Source: Dermanyssus gallinae (lineage: Eukaryota; Arthropoda; Arachnida; Mesostigmata; Dermanyssidae). Taken from it: a DNA stretch of 64,000 nt. The notes under the pieces are model-generated. The model made no database searches and was not told where the DNA came from. It was given only the letters and a program-made list of their open reading frames with translations. The stretch spans positions 1 through 64,000 of the forward strand of contig QVRM01001424.1 in NCBI GenBank assembly GCA_003439945.1, written 5' to 3'. Position 1 is the stretch's first letter. Each line of letters opens with the position of its first letter. Below, piece after piece: positions 22,365 to 32,749 of this stretch. The position numbers and the translations under genes are program-made.

Positions 22365-22790
22365 AGCGTTGTAGCCGAAGCGGTCGGAGAAGAAGTAGTA
22401 GCTGATGCAGTAGGAACAGAGGTTGTAGCCGACGTAGTAGGAGAAATAGTAGTAGCCGAAGCAGTAGGAGAAGTAGTAGCTGACGAAGTAGGAAAAGTAG
22501 TAGGCGAAGCAGCAGGAGAAGTAGTAGCCGAAGCAGTGGGAGAAGTACTAGTAGCCAAAGTAGTAGGAGAAGACGTAGCAGCTGAAGCAGTAGGAGAAAA
22601 AGTAGCAGCCGAAGCAGTAGGAGAAGACGCATTAGTCAAAGCAGTAGGAAAAGTAGTAGCCGAAGCAGTAGGAGAAGTACATAGTAGCCATGGCAGTGGA
22701 AAAAGTAGTAACTAAAGCAGTAGGAAAAGAAGCAGTAGCCGGAGCAGAGGACGACAACTAGTAGCCGAAGAAGTAGCAGCATTGCGACAA
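22365..22790. repeat. 24/27-bp minisatellite open in several frames
   Basis: Tandem units of 24 bp, sometimes 27 bp, have the core GTAGCCGAAGCAGTAGGAGA. Because the unit is a multiple of three, frames stay open on both strands. On the plus strand it reads as repeats of VVAEAVGE from about 22312 to 22715, without an ATG. On the minus strand one frame (22639 to 22343) reads as Thr/Ser/Pro/Ala repeats such as SPTASATT, mucin-like, with a start codon. Another minus frame is poly-Leu. Which, if any, is translated cannot be told; the mucin-like frame is the only one resembling a known protein style. Confidence 0.85.
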
Positions 22791-23120
22791 TGGCGCCTTC
22801 GTTGAGTTTGCCCCCCAATTGTCGTTGCCAAGATCTTCAATAGCAACACCACCGACAACCGACAACACTATCAGCATGAAGATCGTGACGGCTGCCATTT
22901 TTGACCACCCTGCGCTTCCCTGCGATATTATTGCGGTTACTTCTGGCCGTACTGAGCTGCCCTTACCTCGACGGCGCCATCTCTGCTTAGGCCTATGTTC
23001 CGTTTATTCTTTTCGTTTCATCTGCCTGGTGACCTGTGGGACCTGGTGTTTCTGCTTCTGCTCTTCCTTCCACTGTTGGACAAGCTTGGAGGACTGACTT
23101 TGGACACGCTTTGAAGACGC
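22791..23120. other. GC-moderate unique spacer
   Basis: A 92-codon plus-strand frame (22819-23097) begins MSLPRSSIATPP, but no family is recognised and no clear splice sites frame it. Confidence 0.35.
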
Positions 23121-23385
23121 CAACAACAACAACAGTAACAACAACAACAACCACAACAACAATAATAAACGCCAAGACAACAGCGGCCGACAAAAAACGC
23201 CGACCGCGCCTGTGATGCAGCGTGGTTCTGGTTCGCATTTCCTCTCATCACGTGGATTCGCTATTTTTAAGGCTGCTATCGTTGTTGCTGTTGGTTTTCT
23301 TGTTGTTGGTGATTTTCTTGTTCTTGTTAGTGATGTTGTTGTTGTTGTTGTTGTTGTTGCTATCTTTGTTGTTGCCGCCGCCGCT
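23121..23385. repeat. Facing CAA and GTT tracts
   Basis: A CAA tract at 23121-23167 and a GTT tract at 23280-23385 are inverse complements about 110 bp apart. A transcript through both could fold into a hairpin of CAA:GUU pairs. Confidence 0.85.
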
Positions 23386-23746
23386 GCAACCTTCGAAACG
23401 CCACCGCCGCCAAACATCTGAGCAATGGGTAACATTTTTCATTAACAGAAATGTCGCCGCCTTTCGCACACGTTCGCCCGGTCGGCATATCTATATATCG
23501 TGCTCATCGGCGGGCGACGAAAAGCAGAGGCGGCAAACGCCGCTTCGTGAAAAGGTCGTAACTTTGTTCGATGATGCTCGAGTTCTCTTCCTCCTTGGCG
23601 GATGTATGTCGTATGAGGGAGGAAGCAAGCGAGCGAGTGAGAGGGAGAGAGAGAGAAGAGGAAAAAGGCGCGTATCGGGAAGAACGAACGCGCCCTTCTA
23701 CAACGAGCGATTTTACTTCAGACACGAATATACGCGTGTATCATAG

Positions 23747-23805
<59 letters not shown>
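23747..23805. repeat. Compound TA / GA / G microsatellite
   Basis: (TA)n at 23747-23773 passes directly into (GA)n at 23774-23796 and then into a run of about ten G. A similar TA-then-GA arrangement occurs at 41465-41502. Confidence 0.97.
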
Positions 23806-23925
23806 AAGGATAGAGGGGGAATTATTGAGTAAACTGACCTTTAAGGAGACAGCATCCACGCCACATTCAGCGGCATGTGATGTCTTTACGCAGCGTTTAC
23901 ATGCAATGGAGTATTCGGCACAAAT

Positions 23926-23975
23926 CGTCGTCGTCGTCGTCGTCGTTGTTGTTGTTGTTGTTTTTGTCGATGCCG
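23926..23975. repeat. GTC/GTT triplet tract
   Basis: Six GTC triplets are followed by seven GTT triplets with small changes. Confidence 0.93.
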
Positions 23976-24091
23976 TCATTTCAGTAGTCAATTATTGAAT
24001 TTATTTTGCCGTAGTGAACGACTAAGAAACAAGCACGATCAACACGAAAATCGGCTAAACCACACAGAAAAATCAACATCTCTGGCCCTAC

Positions 24092-24219
24092 CTGTCGTAA
24101 CCGTAACATCATTGGAGATCTACTATTTGATATGATTCCTGAAACCGCTGTGCGTGGTAGGATCACTGCGTTCGTATGACAACCGCAACGAATATTGCCA
24201 CACCGTTGTACTAAAACTA
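24092..24219 (-). CDS. Candidate internal exon, cysteine-bearing
   Basis: On the minus strand the acceptor TACCTTCGCTTTACAG ends at 24220, a 128-nt open segment follows, and a donor CGACAG|GTAGGG is at 24092. The peptide contains VQRCGNIRCGCHTNAVILPR and SGIISNSRSPMMLRLRQ. The splice signals are good and the frame is open only in this phase, but the peptide is short and no domain is recognised. Confidence 0.3.
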
Positions 24220-24404
24220 CTGTAAAGCGAAGGTAGGTAATGTAGGCGTAGTAGAAGTCAAGCAAGTCGCCTTCGTGTTAGCAAGACTAGCATTAGCCGG
24301 CCTAACGGTTGTTAACTTTTTGACGGAGGTTAGTTGTAAACTTACAATTAACCTACGTCGAAAATATGCCTTGTCGGGGAGTGTTTCTCTTGATATTGTC
24401 ACTG

Positions 24405-24600
24405 CTGTCATTGTTATTGTTGTTGTTGGTGTTGTTGTTGTTATTGCTGATATGACGCTGTTATGGAATCGTAAGTCATGTTCGTAGCCCTGCTACTGTT
24501 GTTTTTGTTGTTGCTGTTATCGTTAATGCTCTTGCTAATGCTTCAGCAATGCCAATAACAACAACAGCAGCAACAACAACAACAATAACAATAACATAGC
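24405..24600. repeat. GTT tract and CAA tract
   Basis: GTT-rich sequence at 24408-24462 and CAA-rich sequence at 24543-24598 form another facing pair. Further loose GTT tracts occur at about 24735-24810 and 25110-25140. Confidence 0.88.
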
Positions 24601-24609
24601 TGTTTTTGT

Positions 24610-25678
24610 CACTTACTAACTTAATTACTTACTAATTTAGCGTTATTGTCAAACGAACTCAAATTAGTGTACATGCTTGTTTTGAGCCTAAGTCAAGCTG
24701 GCTGTCCAAGCTGTTTGCATGTTGTGCGAACTCGTGTTGTTGTTAAGAATTGTGTAGCGTTCACCTTTTCTGTGAAGTGTTAGTTGTTGTTGTTTTTGTT
24801 GCTGGTGATAACATGTGCATAAGTGCTGTTGTAATTGTAATGCCTAATGCTGCCACTAATATCAGCGTAATTGTTTGAGCATATGTGCCACTGCTGTTGG
24901 GGTTTTTGCTCTGCCCTTTTTAAGCAAAGTGTTTTTTCTTACCAGAGTACTGGGATGTACATTGTACTATGCTGCATTCATATTACTAGTGAGGTCCAAA
25001 TTATCATCGAGAATGCGGCGCATGATTCGCGGCAAGGTCGATCAACCCGCAAGACCTTGCCATCACTTACGCTCCTTTCTGTCGCTTTTACCCAAATCAT
25101 TAACACTTTCCTTGTTGTTGCTGTTGTTGTGGTTGTAATTACAAGCATGTCAAACAATTCCTGCTCCATTTAAATAACTGAGTGTCTTTGAGACGAACCT
25201 TTTATCGAGTTGAATCGACAGCATTTGTGTGAATTTCTCTATCTTTCTCACAAAACCGACAACTCAGCGTAACTCTGAACAGAGCAAAAATGAAGTTCTA
25301 CCTTTAACCTTTAAACTCTTGTGTAAGCTTTCCTTGTCCAAGCGAAAATGGCGGTAATCGATAAGCGTGGTGGGAGCTGTGATAAGATAGCGCAATCCTT
25401 TTACAACTTTTGCCACAACTGCGACAGTCACCTTTGCTTCCGTAAAGGTCACAAATCAAGATAATTACAAAGCACGAATACAAATGCCCAACAATCACTT
25501 AGCCACCCCATCCCCCGCCTGACCAGTCCTTGACTTACTGTTCTCACCTCTAGCTTTTATCAATCGTCTGCCTACAAAAAGATTAGCAATCCTTAGGCCT
25601 CGCGTTACCTGGATACACGCAATAAAAAACGGTGTGCACACTTATTAAACAATTGCTAATTGGCAAATGCTTGATGCA

Positions 25679-25680
<2 letters not shown>
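24610..25680. other. Unique spacer, no gene supported
   Basis: Short frames exist on both strands (for example 24871-25173 plus) but none carries a motif or paired splice sites. No repeat beyond the short GTT tracts is visible. Confidence 0.4.
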
Positions 25681-25681
<1 letters not shown>

Positions 25682-25717
<36 letters not shown>

Positions 25718-25994
25718 AGAGAGTGGATGCCCCATCCGCCTGTCCGTTATCAAGTCGTATAAGCAGAGGTCAAATTTGTAAACAGTCTACAGCGACTGAT
25801 GTTTTCGTTTAGCTGCCTGGTTTTGTTGAGCCGTTGGCTACATTAAGCATTTAGCAATGAGACGTTTCATTGATAAGTGATCTGTGTAAACTTGTTTAAA
25901 ATTATCACTGCTTTATGCTGAAGCAGGCGCTCATCATCGACCGGCATTCATCATCGGACCGCTTGCTATATATATATATATATATATATATATA
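25682..25994. repeat. Two (TA)n microsatellites
   Basis: TA tracts at 25682-25711 and 25967-25994 flank about 255 bp of unique sequence with no gene. Confidence 0.96.
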
Positions 25995-25999
25995 CGAAT

Positions 26000-26575
26000 C
26001 AGCTCGATCGATAGCAATCGGCATTAGGAGCTAAGCTTAAACAAGGGGTCTTCCTGCACTTACGAATTCCGGTCGCAAAACCAGTCATGATGACTCTTAA
26101 GGGCAATTGGGCAATTAGTTAACCTCATCAGAAAACACGTGCTTCTATGCTCCCTAGTTACAGTCCGAGATGGATGGACGACATGAACAGTGTTGAGGGC
26201 AATTGTTGGTGCTATAAACAAATCGATGAAGTGCAGTGCTAATATCGGATTATCGCAGTGTTCGTTGTCGTTATCTATCCACGATAATACATTGACAAAC
26301 GCTATGTTATGTGTTATCCAAACTTTTGCATTACTCACTCGTCTAATGCCGGTACTTGTGCAATTACATAGGTATAACTGAAAGCGCCCAGAAAAGGCTC
26401 ATAAAACGGCTCTGTAGACGATGTGATATAAAGAATCTGTTAACCATCCGTCGCTGTCGACTTTATTTAAAAACAACGACACGCCGGCACTTTCGCAGCT
26501 TGTGAGCGCTGATCTTATGTTTGCTTCTTTTATGTGACAATGAACAATCGTAAGAGTTAGGTAATGTTTTTATAG
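26000..26575. other. Unique spacer, no feature
   Basis: No coding, RNA or repeat feature could be supported. Confidence 0.4.
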
Positions 26576-26593
26576 AAGCGTATTGTAAGACTT

Positions 26594-26785
26594 AAAAAGC
26601 TTCTTCGGGCTGTCCCTCAGCTAACATTTAACGTCTACGGGCCTACTGCTTTTGCATTGCTCCGTAAAACGGACCTCATAAATACAAATTTGCAACGGTG
26701 GGGCTCAAAGCCTTGCACCTATGTGTCGTCTCCGGTCGCGAGGCGCACGTGAATGCACCACGCCATGGCGCCAGGGACTATTGAA
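26594..26785 (-). mobile_element. tRNA-derived SINE, family A, copy 1
   Basis: Minus-strand sequence matches the copy at 41779-41926 along its length: an A box region GGCGTGGTGCATTCACGTGC, a damaged B box (the GGGGCTC-AAAGCC part), then GCAAATTTGTATTTATGAGG and a tail near TGAGGGACAGCCCGAAGAAG. Flanking repeats GTATTGTAAGACTT (26580-26593) and GTATTGCAAGACTT (26786-26799) match at 13 of 14 bases and look like a target duplication. About 20 bp at the 5' end are not shared with the other copy. It is older than the 41.8 kb copy. Confidence 0.78.
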
Positions 26786-26799
26786 GTATTGCAAGACTT

Positions 26800-27895
26800 G
26801 AAACAATACGTTCGCCTGTTGTGTAGCCAGAGAACTGCGCAACAAGGCGGCTTCGCGGGCTCTATTGCCTTGCACACTTTATTCGGTAAATTAAGGCGTT
26901 TCCTATTTTACTCCAATTTTAAACTACTTAGCGTACAGTCTGCTCGCAAACGGATAATTGAAAGTACTGCCTTGTGCGGAACAACATCGAATGCTGTGTG
27001 AGATAGCAAAGTAAGCTCATAGAATATCATATGGAAGAGTCCTGAACCAATTAGATGTACTTGTCGTTACCATCTAAAGACTTTGCGCTACTTGAACCAG
27101 AACGAACAACACCAGCAGCAGTTCTTTCAGAAACGCCACTATTACCATCTTTCGAAGGTTTTGGCACCTTTTCGGCGGAAATCTTACAGCCTCTACTGCT
27201 ACGTATCTTCCTTCAATATGGCAGCGTGGTCACTACTTAAAGATTCAGACTATATCCCGTCATCGATTCATTCCTAATCTAGTCAAGATTGGGAATGCGC
27301 ACTTTCCCATCATCTATACGTAGACGGGAAGAAGAACTAATTCGAACTACCGACCAGGATTTGATTCAACGCATGGCATGGCGCCGTGTTTTTAGAGCAG
27401 TGTGTTAGCCGCCTAACCTACGGCTCTGCAACAGCTCTTACATCTAAAACAACACTAATATCTACAGTAATAGTAGCCACGGCTACTAGCCACGTCTGAG
27501 AAAACTGGTATTTCACCTTACGTGCCTAAACTCGGCTATACTCGTCGTATTATATGACAATAACTAATACTAATGGCTGTGTAAGAATTATTATTACCAA
27601 GGCTACTGGAACTATCTGGGTGAGACATCTTGGACATCTTGGTTGTCTTGGCATGAGTGTCTAGATGCTCTTCTCAGTCAATGTTTTTGAGGTGTTAGTG
27701 TTATAATAAGTTAAAAAAAAAGTTAAAATAACCTTTTGGCCCGTCTATCTATCTACGAGCATGTATTTTCTTTCTTATGGAAGACTAGCGCAAACGCTTC
27801 ACTACCGCTAGCCTGGGATACTAATGCTAGCACGAGTGACCACCGCCGGGGTCGAACATAGAGTGCGCTCGAGCATGGACATCCCCGCCAAGTCG
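26800..27895. other. Unique spacer
   Basis: Short unassigned frames only. A B-box-like CTATGTTCGACCCCGG is present on the minus strand near 27850, but no matching A box or copy elsewhere confirms a SINE. Confidence 0.4.
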
Positions 27896-27897
27896 TT

Positions 27898-27900
<3 letters not shown>

Positions 27901-27946
<46 letters not shown>
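27901..27946. repeat. (TA)n microsatellite
   Basis: 46 bp of pure TA. Confidence 0.97.
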
Positions 27947-27947
<1 letters not shown>

Positions 27948-27948
<1 letters not shown>

Positions 27949-28348
27949 CCTGTCATTTAAGTATGCTAGGGCACATACAGACAGACATATTTTCGTTTCG
28001 CGCTTGACTGGACACGCAACTTTTATACGATTTTCTCAACGGAGGGTGTTCCTCCTCATTGCCAGCGCAGAGACTTTCCTACTCCCGGACAAAGGGCGAC
28101 CTCAGTCTCATGGGGAAGGCGACCTCGCTCGAATCCAGTCTCTCACTCCTCTGCCGCCCTGGTTGGATGATGCTGACCTGCGAAGTAATGAAAGTGCGAA
28201 ACGCCTGTGCCGGCCGATAGCGAATTCGTTTCGCCTTGTGTCCCTGGGGATCCGTAGCAGGACACCGACCGTCGACGATCTACAGGACACGCTGCCGAGG
28301 CGTGGGCTGGCAAAGGCTGTTGTGCCTTGTGTAATGAATCCACATTAA
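27948..28348 (+). other. GC-rich open stretch, coding value uncertain
   Basis: A plus-strand frame is open for about 130 codons after the TA tract and includes RPQSHGEGDLARIQSLTPLP and WLDDADLRSNESAKRLCRP, ending at 28346-28348. GC content is raised compared with neighbours. No domain or good acceptor is seen, and minus-strand frames are also open here. Confidence 0.22.
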
Positions 28349-28414
28349 CCGAGAAATGCGTGCCGTGACAAATCGTCGTACAGTAGTGATGTAAAGTGAC
28401 AATGCGGATAGGTC

Positions 28415-28433
28415 CAATATTATTAATATTGGC
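28415..28433. other. Perfect small palindrome
   Basis: CCAATATTA and TAATATTGG are exact inverse complements with a single T between them. Confidence 0.9.
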
Positions 28434-28507
28434 GAAATCATTAAGCGTTCATCTATCGCCGGTCAGACGATTTAGCGCTGGAAAAATCGAGAAAACGTCA
28501 AGAAAAA

Positions 28508-28550
28508 CATAATGGACTAAATGCAACGCGGTTGCATTTAGTCCATTATG
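28508..28550. other. Perfect hairpin, 20-bp arms, 3-nt loop
   Basis: The 20 bases at 28508-28527 are the exact reverse complement of 28531-28550, with GCG as the loop. The arms contain GGACTAAATGCAAC. Exact arms of this length at this spacing suggest recent origin or selection. It has no obvious flanking repeats or TA duplication that would mark a MITE. Confidence 0.95.
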
Positions 28551-28559
28551 CAGAACACT

Positions 28560-30035
28560 TCGTGGGTGACAATCAAGGCTTTATGTGGCATCACACCGTT
28601 ATTTGCACCAAATACATTTAGTAAATTGTACAGCTACAAAATTAATGATATCTCAACAGTTGGCATTTTTCAAAGCAACAGCTTAGGCGTTTTACTGGCT
28701 ATTTAAAAGTACATGACTTTTACATTTTCCTATAGTATACATATATATCCACCTATAGTATACACATATATCCACCTATATATATATGACAGGATGACAC
28801 ACCAATATTACTACAATTTGTGACGCTGGAACACAAAATATGCAATTGTAAGACAACCATCCCTCCGATACAGAAACTAAGCACACCGTCGTGTTTGCCA
28901 AAATTCTGCTTTCTCCGGAAAAAAAACATATAAAGCCAGCAGGAAGATGCGACATGGTCGTTTAGAAATGAATTTGCAAAAATGAAGTTATTTTATTAGC
29001 TTTTATACAAAATACCTCAAAATCATTACCTTACGACCGCTTACAGCGTTCAAAACTAACACATTCATGCAAACGCACATTTCATGACGATTATTTTGAT
29101 ACTAAACTCATGGCATTGTGAGTTGTGGTTGCGTCTATCGGCACGGAACCATTTATGTAGTGATTGATGTGCCTCTACCAGTAGCTTGTACTCACCACCT
29201 TACGTCTTTTTATAACGTTCTTCACCACTTTATTTTAGTTCGCGGCTTAGTCGGGTATAAAAAAGCGTCATATCTGGGCGTATACGGGTTAGGATGCATG
29301 CTTGCACAATATAGTGCTTGCAGGAGTAGCTATTTATACCTATAGTACAACAGAAGCATAAAATAATATATGCACCTGAGGTACTTACACGCGGCAAGCA
29401 TACACACAACTAAGTAGTTTACCGATGTATCTATATACCATTATATATTTTATTTTAAACAGACATAATGTTAAAGCGATCAACATTTTTTTTTAAACAT
29501 TAAGCATAATGTAATTTACGCGAGGCCAAACATTTTATCTTGCCATAATCTTCGTGAGTTTGGCCTAAGGCATATCTCGGAGCTATGAGAAACTAGCACA
29601 CACACATAATTAAAAAAAAAAGCTTTTAATAAATAAAGGGCTCTACATGATGGAATCTCCTCTATTGATAAAACCTATTTGTCTTCGAGATCCCAAATAA
29701 TGCTACTAAGTGGTGCTATTAGATAAAAACAAAAAGAATGGTCAAATTGCTAACTTATAATTGTTGTTCCACGCTTTCTCACAGAAGACACAGTGGTCAT
29801 AAAGGCACCTGTAAGTCGATATTCGCAAGCGGATGAGATTTGGCACATCATTACTGTTCTATCATTACTGTTACTAATATAATCTAATCATTACTATTCA
29901 TTCTAATCTATAATACATTCTAATCATTACTGTTACTAATATAAGTGCGTAGTTTCATTATCAAGCAATTGTTTGTTTACGTCTTGGGCGTAATGGGAAA
30001 ACACACGCGCGCAAATGCGTATAGTCTCCTCACTT
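28560..30035. other. AT-rich spacer with small direct repeats
   Basis: Holds a near-tandem repeat of CCTATAGTATACATATATCC type at about 28730-28785 and a second pair built on TCATTACTGTTACTAATATA at about 29857-29943. No gene is supported. Confidence 0.5.
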
Positions 30036-30039
30036 TCTT

Positions 30040-30043
30040 AATA

Positions 30044-30077
<34 letters not shown>

Positions 30078-30078
30078 C

Positions 30079-30168
<90 letters not shown>

Positions 30169-30197
30169 ATACATACATATATATATATATATATATA
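30040..30197. repeat. Long interrupted (TA)n microsatellite
   Basis: About 158 bp of TA with periodic ACAT/GTAT interruptions. Confidence 0.97.
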
Positions 30198-30199
30198 AT

Positions 30200-30785
30200 A
30201 AGTGGCACCGTCCTACGGTGAAAATGTGCATGTGCGGTAACATAAATAGCATGTGTGTAACACCACAAAGTGTGTAGCCCACATTTCATTGAAAAGTTTA
30301 CGTCAGCGCGTAGCGTTCAACCAGATATAAGTACCAAACAACTATACAATACGGTCCGCGCCGCTAGCGACACCCAAAGTGTGGCATCAGGCAGCAGCAG
30401 CTTTGTGAGGTGGTAAACACGCCAATGATATTATCTCTGGAGAGCCCACGTTATTGATCTCGCGGAGCGCGCGCAAAAAAGCGGCGAGTACTTTCATCTC
30501 GGTTTTTCTGCTTGCCGGCGCAGAAGCATTATTATTAGATTGAGGCGTAATTTAGTTCAGTTCAGTTGTGCCTTTGCGTCACCTACCACCACACTGAACA
30601 CCTGATCGGCATGAAGGAAGACTTTTAGCGTGCAGTGTCCGCGGGTGGCAGCTCGTACACGGCGTGGACTTTCTGTTTCTTCATCTACTGGCTGATTCGA
30701 CAACCTGCTTCCCCCACGTAGACACTGGCTGCGTCCACAATGGCTGCGCATCAGTTAAGTTCTTGTTGTTGTTGTCGTCGTCGTC
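30200..30785. other. GC-rich spacer with weak minus-strand frame
   Basis: A minus-strand frame at 30557-30751 reads for example EETESPRRVRAATRGHCTL and ends QLN. Other frames are closed. No acceptor or domain supports it strongly. Confidence 0.25.
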
Positions 30786-30879
30786 GCCGCAATGACGACG
30801 ACGACGACAACGACGTTCATTCGTCGTGCTCCTCAGACCCTTTTCAAAGGAATTGATTCGGCTTTTCCTGCCCTGTCTT

Positions 30880-31020
30880 GTTCTTCTTTTTTCTTTTCCG
30901 CTTTCCTTCTTCCTCGTCTACCTTTATGTCGCTATGTTCTCTCTTTCTCACACGCACTCTCTTGCTTTTCCCTCCCCCCCCCTCTCTCTCTCGCTCTCTC
31001 TCTCTCTAACTTTGCTAGTT
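30880..31020. repeat. Polypyrimidine tract
   Basis: About 130 bp almost entirely C and T, ending in (TC)n. Such a strand-asymmetric tract can form triplex DNA, and is also seen around 41035-41105 and 62660-62725. Confidence 0.85.
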
Positions 31021-31265
31021 TATTCCTAACCGCAGTTATCCCACACGAAATGACCGAGTGTGGTCGATCTGCAACCGCCCGGAGCTGTTCCCACCGAGTG
31101 TCCACTCCCAATATAGCAGGCAGCAAGTAGCCCTAGAGCAGTAATAGCTCGGCAACAGCAGTCGGGGGGTGACGCTGGTGGTGGTGGAAAAGCAACAGCA
31201 ACGGCAGCAGCGGGAGCAAGAGTGCTTGTTACAAGTAGTAAATGCAGTAGAAGCCGTAGCAGCTG

Positions 31266-31640
31266 TTGCTGCGACGTCGGGACTACTGCGATTACAAGCG
31301 GGAGCCCGTCAGCAATCCCTACGAGCCCCAGACCCTCAACCCCACTCCGCCCCCACCCCCGACCCCACCACAATGTCCACAGACAAGCCCATCGTCACGA
31401 TGGGAATTCTTGCAGATGTCCAACGCCACGGATGGCCCCACTCCGAGACGTCGTATAGTTTCAGCCCGTCTGGCTGGCTGGGTAGCGGCGTACGGCTGCT
31501 CACCACCATCACCACCAGTGACAATAGCGCCCGCGACGGCAGCCGCCATTGCTGCTGTTGTGGGTACTAATACTAACACAAAGGGAGGGAGGGGGGGTAC
31601 TGATGTATCATCGGTCGTCATCGTCGTCATGGTGGGGTGA
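31266..31640 (+). CDS. Candidate coding segment, proline-rich, frame uncertain
   Basis: In a GC-rich island (about 31.0-31.65 kb) the plus strand is open in three frames. One reads REPVSNPYEPQTLNPTPPPP, then FLQMSNATDGPTPRRRIVSA, with mostly C or G in third positions and a possible donor GGCTGG|GTAGCG at about 31480. A second frame has a good start context, CCACAATGTCC at 31373, and reads MSTDKPIVTMGILADVQRHG. Only one can be right. The likely meaning is an exon of a proline-rich or disordered protein; no domain is recognised. Confidence 0.33.
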   Translation: MLRRRDYCDYKREPVSNPYEPQTLNPTPPPPPTPPQCPQTSPSSRWEFLQMSNATDGPTPRRRIVSARLAGWVAAYGCSPPSPPVTIAPATAAAIAAVVGTNTNTKGGRGGTDVSSVVIVVMVG

Positions 31641-31900
31641 TGGTTGGTGAGGAGGTGGTGGTAGTGGTGGGAATTAGTGGGACAGCGTGCTGCAAAGGAA
31701 TACGCTGATTGTTGCTGTAGCTAGTCTTCTTGACGTGATTGTTGTTCTTGAGATTGTTGTTGTTGTTATTGTTGCTGTTGCTGTTGTCCTCGTTGTTGTT
31801 ATTGTTGCTGTTGCTGTTGTCCTCGTTGTTGTTGCTGTTGTCCTCGTTGTTGTTGTTGCAGTTACTGTTAATGTTGGTGTTAGCGTTGTTCTTGATGTTG
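31641..31900. repeat. GGT and GTT triplet tracts
   Basis: GTGGTGG-rich sequence near 31640-31670 and a GTT tract at 31738-31900 that includes a repeated unit with GTTGCTGTTGCTGTTGTCCT. Confidence 0.9.
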
Positions 31901-31904
31901 TTGT

Positions 31905-32280
31905 TCTTTGCTTCCTCCTTGCGGGCCAGTTCGACCAGATCCTATTGCATCCATGATTGCCAGGCTCCTCTGCTTGGTGCTTCAACGCAGGTCAGTGGCA
32001 ACCGTGTTTGTACAGACTCCGGATCACGCGCGACCCATGTGAACCCTGTGACGCGTGATGCGCTAGTGCGAGTAGAACCCCAACGAGCACTCAACGCTCG
32101 CGACTTGCACCCCCCTAAAGCAACTATGCTACTCTGTAGCAGAAAGGGTCAATATAGGAGAAGGGTGTGGATCGCTTTATCGATGCACATTAAAGTAATA
32201 CACCAGGTCGCTGCTTTCACAGAGTGAAGCTTCCCGAACGGCTGAAGTTCCCAAATATATCTAGTGTAGCCGTCTTTGGC
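31905..32280. other. GC-moderate unique spacer
   Basis: A plus-strand frame through 31905-32227 is an extension of the GTT tract frame and is not convincing. No other feature is visible. Confidence 0.35.
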
Positions 32281-32283
32281 CAC

Positions 32284-32373
32284 TATATATATATATACAT
32301 ACATATATAATCATTTATTTATCAAGTCCTATTACAATCCTGTGTAAATAAACGTGTTAACTTTCTTATAAAG

Positions 32374-32425
<52 letters not shown>

Positions 32426-32468
32426 CAGTGTAAGTATCTCTCTATTTTGCTATATATATACATATATA
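32284..32468. repeat. (TA)n tracts left of the Tc1-like element
   Basis: TA tracts at 32284-32309, 32376-32423 and 32450-32468. The last one abuts the transposon, and TA continues on its far side at 34045-34066, so the transposon split a microsatellite. Confidence 0.95.
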
Positions 32469-32734
32469 CAGTCACTGAAAAAAATATACGGCCACCCATG
32501 TTTGCCACATTTCACGCATTTATTATAACCGATTGTGTAAAGATCATAATGATACATGCTCACAGAGTAACAGTGGATACTTTTATCGACATTTGGAGTA
32601 TCAGGTTACCTTAAAACACGAGATTTCGACATTTGGCACAGCTACGCTGCGAAAAAATTATAAAGTCACCACCAAGATGCATGTCTTAGCGAGTGAATTG
32701 AGTGAAATAACAACGTTTGGGCTCATTTCACGGC
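32469..32734. repeat. Left terminal inverted repeat of the Tc1-like element
   Basis: 266 bp, matching 33779-34044 inverted with only scattered substitutions. It contains the outer and inner direct repeats about 215 bp apart. A 75-codon frame inside it is mirrored in the other repeat and is not a gene. Confidence 0.96.
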
Positions 32735-32749
32735 ACCTAACAACTATAC

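Noticed and set aside
21740..22640. Leu-, Val- or Cys-rich frames proposed as membrane proteins
   Set aside because: GTT/TTG/TGT triplets give Val, Leu or Cys runs by frame. No flanking protein-like sequence or splice site supports translation.
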